From Ktedonobacterales bacterium (lineage in GTDB: Bacteria; Chloroflexota; Ktedonobacteria; Ktedonobacterales; JADMIN01): a DNA stretch of 33,269 bases. Below, piece by piece: positions 28,034 through 33,269 of this stretch. The stretch is taken from contig JAICSR010000005.1 in assembly GCA_025936795.1 (NCBI GenBank), positions 1-33,269 on the forward strand, given 5' to 3'. Below the pieces are notes generated by a model. It was not told the DNA's origin, did no database searches, and saw only the letters and a list, made by a program, of their open reading frames with translations. How positions within the stretch are numbered: the first letter of the stretch is position 1; each line of letters begins with the position of its first letter. Both the position numbers and the translations under genes were made by a program.

Positions 28034-28900
28034 CTAACGTCCACCGGCGCTAGCCACTTCGAGAGAGTCAATCAGGTGGGCGACCCGCCGTTGCGAGAAG
28101 CGTCCGAAGGTCGCGCGCCTGGCCCGCGAGAACGCCGTATGTGGCAGGCTCGTCGGCTCGTAGGTCGCATGGATGCCATAGGCCAGCGTGTGCGAGACGT
28201 AGGTGATGTAATCACGCGCGTGCCAATAGCTGCCCGCCGCGTACGTCGCCCGCTGGGCAATCGCCGCTCGTAGCGCCGCGACGCCCGCGCCGGGATAGCG
28301 CGTCAGGGCGCAGCCGATGGCCGACGGCGTGTGCGCGTCGCTGCCGCCCGTCTCGGCCCAGTGGTAGACCGAGCGCGTCAACTCCAGCGCCACGCGCGAG
28401 GAGCCAATGCCCGCGAAACTGCCATTCAGCGTCTCGATGCCGTCGGGGTGCAGATCAGGCTGGCGCAACAGTCGGTCAACTACGGGCCGCTGCACACTAT
28501 GACGAAAGACGGGATTGAATGGGTGAGCGATGATGGCGATGCCTCCTTGCGCGTGGGCCAGCTCGATGGTGCGCTCGACGCTCAGGCCCGCAGGAATACG
28601 CTTATGCAAGAACAGCGCCAGCACATGTCCCTCGCGCGTGCTCACCTCTTCGCCGACGATCACCTCGAAGGGCAGGCGCTGATGCGCCGCCAGGTCGCGC
28701 GCACGCAGCGCCCCCTCAATAGTGTCGTGGTCGGTGATGGCGATGACATCGAGCGCGGTGCGCCACTGGATGTAGGCGAGCGTCTCCTCGACGGAGCCGA
28801 CGCCATCGCTATAGGTCGTGTGCATGTGCAGATCGGCCAGCCCGGTGGCCCGCTGGCGTCCAGGCTGCTCGGCGGAGTGTGCGGTGGTTCGATGTAGCAT
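28034..28900 (-). CDS. PHP-domain metal-dependent phosphoesterase
   Basis: LADLHMHTTYSDGVGSVEETLAYI, DVIAITDHDTIEGA, GEEVSTREGHVLALFL, GGIAIIAHPFNP, GGSDAHTPSAIG. Confidence 0.88.
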   Translation of the reverse strand: MLHRTTAHSAEQPGRQRATGLADLHMHTTYSDGVGSVEETLAYIQWRTALDVIAITDHDTIEGALRARDLAAHQRLPFEVIVGEEVSTREGHVLALFLHKRIPAGLSVERTIELAHAQGGIAIIAHPFNPVFRHSVQRPVVDRLLRQPDLHPDGIETLNGSFAGIGSSRVALELTRSVYHWAETGGSDAHTPSAIGCALTRYPGAGVAALRAAIAQRATYAAGSYWHARDYITYVSHTLAYGIHATYEPTSLPHTAFSRARRATFGRFSQRRVAHLIDSLEVASAGGR

Positions 28901-29187
28901 GTGCGGTGATGTGTCTGAAAAGTGCGTAATGGGTAGTGCTCCTTGTCATCGAGGTCGGCGCTTGCGTGTGGCCTCAGCGTCGCGCCTGGCCCTCGCCAGC
29001 GTGCGCCTCGCTGCGCTGCGCTCGCAGCCCTCGCGCTGCCCGCCGCCCAGTCACCTCATTATACAGGTCTGGGACGAAAGGCGATAGCGCGTAGCCTGCG
29101 TGTAGTCCTGGCTGGTTTTGGCTGGTTTGCCCTGGCTCGCTGGCTGGTCACGCGCCCTGCTTGGTGTTTTGGTCGCTCTTCTGTCTG

Positions 29188-30288
29188 TTAACGGTTCTCG
29201 CCAGCCACCATCTGGGCTGGCGCACTGCGGGCGCTCACGCGCGCCTGCGCTGTCTCCTCTCTGTTCTCCATTCTGTTCTCCATCGGCTGCTCCTTCGATC
29301 CCTCCGCTGGTCGCTCCCGCCTACGTGGCTCATCGTGGCTGAGTTCCCAGACCGGAGAGAGCGCCGAAACCCATTGCTCCGGATGGTCGCTGATGTAGCG
29401 CTCCAGCACGGGATAGAGCCGCTGGCGCATCTGGGCGATGGCGGCCTCGCGGTCGCGGTTGCGCTGGCCTGCGCGCTGGTTCGCCGCGCTCTCTGCTGCG
29501 CTCTCCGCCGGGTCATCCGCCGCTGGCAGGCGCTCTGGCGTGATCAGTTCGACTGCCCCGCCGAAGCGATTGAATCCAACCCGCCACGGCACGAGCAGGA
29601 AGACCGGCGCATCGCTGCGAGCCGCCAGCGCGAATGGCGCAGTGGGCAGGCGCGCTGGCGCGCCAAAGAGCGGCCAGGCGTCGCTTGGCCCCATCACCCA
29701 GCGGTCAATCGCGAACATCGCGATCTGTCCGCCGCGCAGGGCGCTGAGCAGCTCACGCAGCGTCTCGCGGTCGTCGCCCGGCAGCAGCCGCGCCTGATGA
29801 TGATTGCGCAGGCGCGCCACCAGCGCATTGAAGCGCTCCGGATGCAGGCGCTCCGCCGGGGTCAACAACGGACAACCCAGCTCGCCCAGCTTCCACGCCG
29901 CATACTCGAATGGCCCCAGATGCGCGCCCATCACGATTGCGCCGCGTCCAGCGCGCATCGCGCGCTCAAAGACATCCCAGCCGCTGATCTCCCAGCCGCG
30001 TGCGAGTTCTTCATAGGTGACGGCGCGCCCGCGAAAGAAGTCCAGGTAGTTCAGCGTGAGCGTGATGAAGACCCCGCGCGTCGCGCGCCGCAGCCGCGCC
30101 GGATCTGCGGCCAGCGCTGGGACATGCCCCAGATTGCGTGCGGCGCGCTGGCGCAGCGACGGCGCACAGAGCCACAGCAGCGCGCCCGCCGCCACGGCGA
30201 TGCGCCGGGCCAGCCAGAGCGGCGCCGACGGCACGGCAGCGGCCAGCGCACGAAACACCCAATACTTCAGGTCGAGCCGCTCACTCAT
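29188..30288 (-). CDS. LpxL/HtrB-PatA family lipid acyltransferase (copy 2)
   Basis: ORF 29188..30465. Start at 30288 overlapping the previous gene. NLGHVPAL..., AIVMGAHLGPFEYAAWKLG (H-x4-E), MFAIDRWVMG. Confidence 0.8.
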   Translation of the reverse strand: MSERLDLKYWVFRALAAAVPSAPLWLARRIAVAAGALLWLCAPSLRQRAARNLGHVPALAADPARLRRATRGVFITLTLNYLDFFRGRAVTYEELARGWEISGWDVFERAMRAGRGAIVMGAHLGPFEYAAWKLGELGCPLLTPAERLHPERFNALVARLRNHHQARLLPGDDRETLRELLSALRGGQIAMFAIDRWVMGPSDAWPLFGAPARLPTAPFALAARSDAPVFLLVPWRVGFNRFGGAVELITPERLPAADDPAESAAESAANQRAGQRNRDREAAIAQMRQRLYPVLERYISDHPEQWVSALSPVWELSHDEPRRRERPAEGSKEQPMENRMENREETAQARVSARSAPAQMVAGENR

Positions 30289-31264
30289 CGGCGCCTCCCT
30301 GCGAGCCGCCAGCGCTGGGCGCCGCCGGGGCCAGCGCCTCTGCGACGGGCGCAGCGCCCTGGGTCGTCTGAGTCGCCTGCGCGGGCAGTTCTGGCCAGAA
30401 TGGGCGGAACATGTACCACTGGTCAGGATGCTGCGCGATGATCCGTTCGAGCGCGCTGTAGACACGCTGGGTCAGCGCAGCCGTATCGGCCTGCCGGTCG
30501 CCTGTGCGCTCCGGGTAAATCACCTCGGCGAGCAGCAGATAGTAGGTCATCGAGAACTGGTCGTCGTAGAACGCGCAGCCAACGGCGATCGGCGCGCCGG
30601 AGAGCAGCGCAAGCTGCGCCACCCCACCTGGCACGAAGCAGCGCCGCCCAAAGAAGGTGATCGGCGTCCCCTCGCCCTCCGCCATCGGGCGGTCGGCGAC
30701 GATGGCCACCGGCTGGTTGTCTTGCAGCGCCCGCAAGATGGGGCGCGGCGACTTCTCGGCGCGCAGCACGCGCAGACCAAAGTGCGCGCGCTGCCCTTGA
30801 ATCAGGTCATCCATCCGTGGGTCGGTGAAGGTGTCGGCCAGCACGTAGAGCGGCCAGCGCGACGCCACCAGCACCCCGGCGATGTCCCACGCGCCAAAGT
30901 GCGCCGTCGCGATGATGAGGCCCTTGCCCCGCGCCATCGCATCGGCCAGCATCGGGAACGTGCCAGGGGCCAGAGTGGTGTCGCTCATGCGCGCCATCAC
31001 CTGCTCGCGAGTCGCGTTGGGCAGATAGAAGAAGTCCGAGAGGTAGCGCCCATAGTTGCGCCACGATTGACGCGCCATGCGCCGGGCGCGCGGGTCGTGC
31101 GGCTCCACGCCGAGAACCTGCGCCATATTGGCGATGGTGACACGCCGCTTCGAGGCCCACGCATAGTAGACCAGTGTCGTCAGCGGCCCCGCCAGCGCCA
31201 GGCGCGCCCGACGTGGAACCTTCCCTGCGAGCCAGCTTGCAAACTGCGTCAACCAGTAGACCAT
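30281..31264 (-). CDS. patA-like: LpxL/HtrB-PatA family lipid acyltransferase (copy 1)
   Basis: VTIANMAQVLG..., GLIIATAHFGAWDIAGVLVA (H-x4-D), VAIVADRPMAEGEGTPITFFGRRCFVPGG, HPDQWYMFRPFWPE. Confidence 0.83.
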   Translation of the reverse strand: MVYWLTQFASWLAGKVPRRARLALAGPLTTLVYYAWASKRRVTIANMAQVLGVEPHDPRARRMARQSWRNYGRYLSDFFYLPNATREQVMARMSDTTLAPGTFPMLADAMARGKGLIIATAHFGAWDIAGVLVASRWPLYVLADTFTDPRMDDLIQGQRAHFGLRVLRAEKSPRPILRALQDNQPVAIVADRPMAEGEGTPITFFGRRCFVPGGVAQLALLSGAPIAVGCAFYDDQFSMTYYLLLAEVIYPERTGDRQADTAALTQRVYSALERIIAQHPDQWYMFRPFWPELPAQATQTTQGAAPVAEALAPAAPSAGGSQGGADE

Positions 31265-31381
31265 CTCGCGCTCCCCAGACTCCCCGGCGACCCAGCCGCC
31301 GCCACACTCCCCTGCCAGAGTGAGCGAGGCGACGCATGGGCCGCGTGGGTCTCCACAAGGTCTCGCGCGCTCCTGCGCGAG

Positions 31382-32566
31382 CTACTCCGCTGTGGGCAGA
31401 TCGCGTGTGGCGCCTGCCTCGGCGAGCGAGTGACCATTAGCGTGCGCGGGCGCCTTGGGCTGCGCAGGCTGCGCGGGCTTGGCTCCGAGCGCATTCTCGC
31501 GAATGAACTCCTCGACCATCAGCCGCGCCTGCTCGTCAGTGTACTGGATGGCGGGCGACTTCATGAAGTAGGCGCTCGGTCCCAGCAACTCACCCGCGAT
31601 GCCGTTGTTCTTGGCGAGCTTCGCGCAGCGCACCGCGTCAATCACCACGCCAGCCGAGTTGGGCGAGTCCCACACTTCGAGCTTCAGCTCAAGGTTCAGC
31701 GGCACATCACCAAACGTGCGGCCCTCCAGGCGGATGAAGGCGAACTTGCGGTCGGTCAGCCACGGCACATAGTCGCTCGGCCCGACGTGGACGTTCGAGG
31801 CGCCAAGGTCATAGTCGATCTGGCTCGTCACGGCGTTCGTCTTGGAGATCTTCTTCGACTCCAGGCGCTCGCGCTCCAGCATATTCATGAAGTCGGTGTT
31901 GCCGCCAACATTGAGCTGATACGTGCGCTCCAGCTTCACGCCGCGCTCGCGGTAGAGGCGGGCCAGCGTGCGGTGAACGATGGTGGCGCCGACCTGGCTC
32001 TTGATGTCGTCGCCGATGATCGGCTGCCCGGCCTCCTCGAAGCGCTGCCGCCAGTAGTCTTCGCGGCCAATGAAGACCGGAATGCAGTTGACGAAGGCGC
32101 AGCCTGCCTGGAGCACCTGCTCGACATACCACTTGGTGGCCGTCTCGCTGCCGACTGGCAGATAGTTGATGACGACATCGGTACCGGTGTCTTTGAGAAT
32201 CTTCACCACGTCGTCGGTGTGGCCAGGAGCCTTGGTAATGACCTGCGAGAGATACTTGCCCAGGCCATCGTGGGTCATGCCGCGTCCGACCTTCACACCC
32301 TTGTGAGGCACATCGCTGAACTTGTAGGTGTTGTTCTGACCGGCGAAGATCGCTTCGCTCAGGTCTGTGCCCACCTTGGTCTGGTCAATGTCGAATGCGG
32401 CGCTGAACTCGATGTCGCTGATGTGGTAGCCACCGAGGTTGACGTGCATCAAGCCAGGGATGAACTCATCATCGGCGGCGTTCTTGTAGTACTCGACGCC
32501 CTGCACGAGCGATGAGGAACAGTTGCCCACCCCGATGATGGCGACACGAATCTTGTCTTTGCCCAC
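31382..32566 (-). CDS. ino1: Myo-inositol-1-phosphate synthase, actinobacterial type
   Basis: [101 protein letters not shown] start with AGGAGG RBS. Confidence 0.93.
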   Translation of the reverse strand: MGKDKIRVAIIGVGNCSSSLVQGVEYYKNAADDEFIPGLMHVNLGGYHISDIEFSAAFDIDQTKVGTDLSEAIFAGQNNTYKFSDVPHKGVKVGRGMTHDGLGKYLSQVITKAPGHTDDVVKILKDTGTDVVINYLPVGSETATKWYVEQVLQAGCAFVNCIPVFIGREDYWRQRFEEAGQPIIGDDIKSQVGATIVHRTLARLYRERGVKLERTYQLNVGGNTDFMNMLERERLESKKISKTNAVTSQIDYDLGASNVHVGPSDYVPWLTDRKFAFIRLEGRTFGDVPLNLELKLEVWDSPNSAGVVIDAVRCAKLAKNNGIAGELLGPSAYFMKSPAIQYTDEQARLMVEEFIRENALGAKPAQPAQPKAPAHANGHSLAEAGATRDLPTAE

Positions 32567-32690
32567 GTACCCATTCCTCCTGAAGTTCTTCGGGCGCCGC
32601 CGCTGGGAACTGCGGCGTCAAGCGACCCGTCGCGCCTGCAAGCCCCGCTGAGCGTTTCAGCCAGGCTGGGCGCGCTGCACGCGCTCTTGC

Positions 32691-32721
32691 GCGTGTCTTG
32701 CGTGTGTCTTGCGTGTGTCTT
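32691..32721. repeat. 11-bp tandem repeat (GCGTGTGTCTT), about 3 units, between arsR and ino1
   Basis: Direct reading; first unit lacks one GT. Confidence 0.9.
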
Positions 32722-32742
32722 ACACTCATCGCTCAGCGCCAG

Positions 32743-33132
32743 TCAGAGCCGTTCGGGCGTCAGCCTGGACTGTGGCGTCGGCTCGCCTGGGGAGCGCACA
32801 GACTCCGCAACGGACTGACGCTGGCTCTCTGGCTCAATCAGCGAGCTCAGTTGCCCCACGATAGAGCGGTAGCGGGCGAGGTCCAGCGAGATGTAGACCT
32901 CGCGCCCCTTGCGACGCTTGCGCACCAGACCCGTCCGACGGAGCGCGCTGAGATGCCACGACACCAGCGGCTGGCTAATCAGCAGCGTCGCCGCCAGATC
33001 AGTGACCTTCATCTCGCCGCCACTCGCCAGCGTTCGCACGATGGCCAGACGCACCTCATCGCCGAGGGCGCGCAGCGCGCGTCTCAGGTCGAGATAGTCT
33101 TGCCAGGCGGCGCGCGTCGGATCATTCTGCAT
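32743..33132 (-). CDS. ArsR-family winged-helix transcriptional regulator, cysteine-free
   Basis: LRALGDEVRLAIVRTLASGGEMKVTDLAATLLISQPLVSWHLSALRRTGLVRKRRKGREVYISLD. Confidence 0.88.
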   Translation of the reverse strand: MQNDPTRAAWQDYLDLRRALRALGDEVRLAIVRTLASGGEMKVTDLAATLLISQPLVSWHLSALRRTGLVRKRRKGREVYISLDLARYRSIVGQLSSLIEPESQRQSVAESVRSPGEPTPQSRLTPERL

Positions 33133-33194
33133 GCGCTTCCCTTCCGGTCTCTCACGCCCTTGCGGTGGCGCAAACCACCCATAAAGGGATGCTA

Positions 33195-33212
33195 TATAAA
33201 CGTCGCTTTATA
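33195..33212. promoter_or_regulatory. Palindrome upstream of arsR (TATAAA-CGTCGC-TTTATA), candidate operator
   Basis: Perfect 6-bp arms located about 60 bp upstream of the ArsR start. Confidence 0.45.
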
Positions 33213-33269
33213 CATTACGCAAGACAGAGGGGCGCCGTCAAGTAGCAATCTGAAGCTGTGCAGACATCC

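Noticed and set aside
29161-30441. 426-aa ORF on + strand antisense to acyltransferase copy 2
   Set aside because: Low-complexity Arg/Ala translation, no RBS or motifs.
30056-32515. 819-aa ORF on + strand antisense to ino1 and the acyltransferases
   Set aside because: Arg/His/Ala-rich translation without domain motifs; antisense to well-supported genes. Typical shadow ORF of GC-rich codon usage.
1-33269. tRNA/rRNA genes, transposases or integrases
   Set aside because: None recognised by eye; no transposase or recombinase motifs in any supported ORF.

Overview
GC-rich bacterial chromosomal window, probably Chloroflexota/Ktedonobacteria-like; that lineage is inferred from gene content, not tested. 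Left part (+ strand unless noted): a MurC-like Mur ligase; two tandem DUF4232-like lipoproteins (-); a transglycosylase-like lipoprotein; a TetR regulator with an MMPL transporter; a GT20 trehalose-6-phosphate synthase (-); and an OmpR/HK two-component pair. The middle is an accessory-looking stretch: a small secreted orphan, a TolB/WD40-like membrane-anchored propeller, a small membrane protein gene (-) whose 3' and 5' ends are each duplicated nearby, a DUF433/DUF5615 toxin-antitoxin-like pair, a 1252-aa VPS10/BNR plus PQQ-propeller exoprotein, and a Ycf48-like propeller lipoprotein. It ends at a 26-bp perfect-stem bidirectional terminator. The right part (- strand) is the most interesting. 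A cysteine-free ArsR regulator, Ino1 (inositol-1-phosphate synthase), two overlapping LpxL/PatA-type acyltransferases, a PHP-domain protein, a PimA-like glycosyltransferase, a CDP-alcohol phosphatidyltransferase (candidate PI-phosphate synthase) and a NYN-domain protein together look like a consolidated phosphatidylinositol/PIM-like lipid locus. All calls are by eye from translated motifs; no database search was run.
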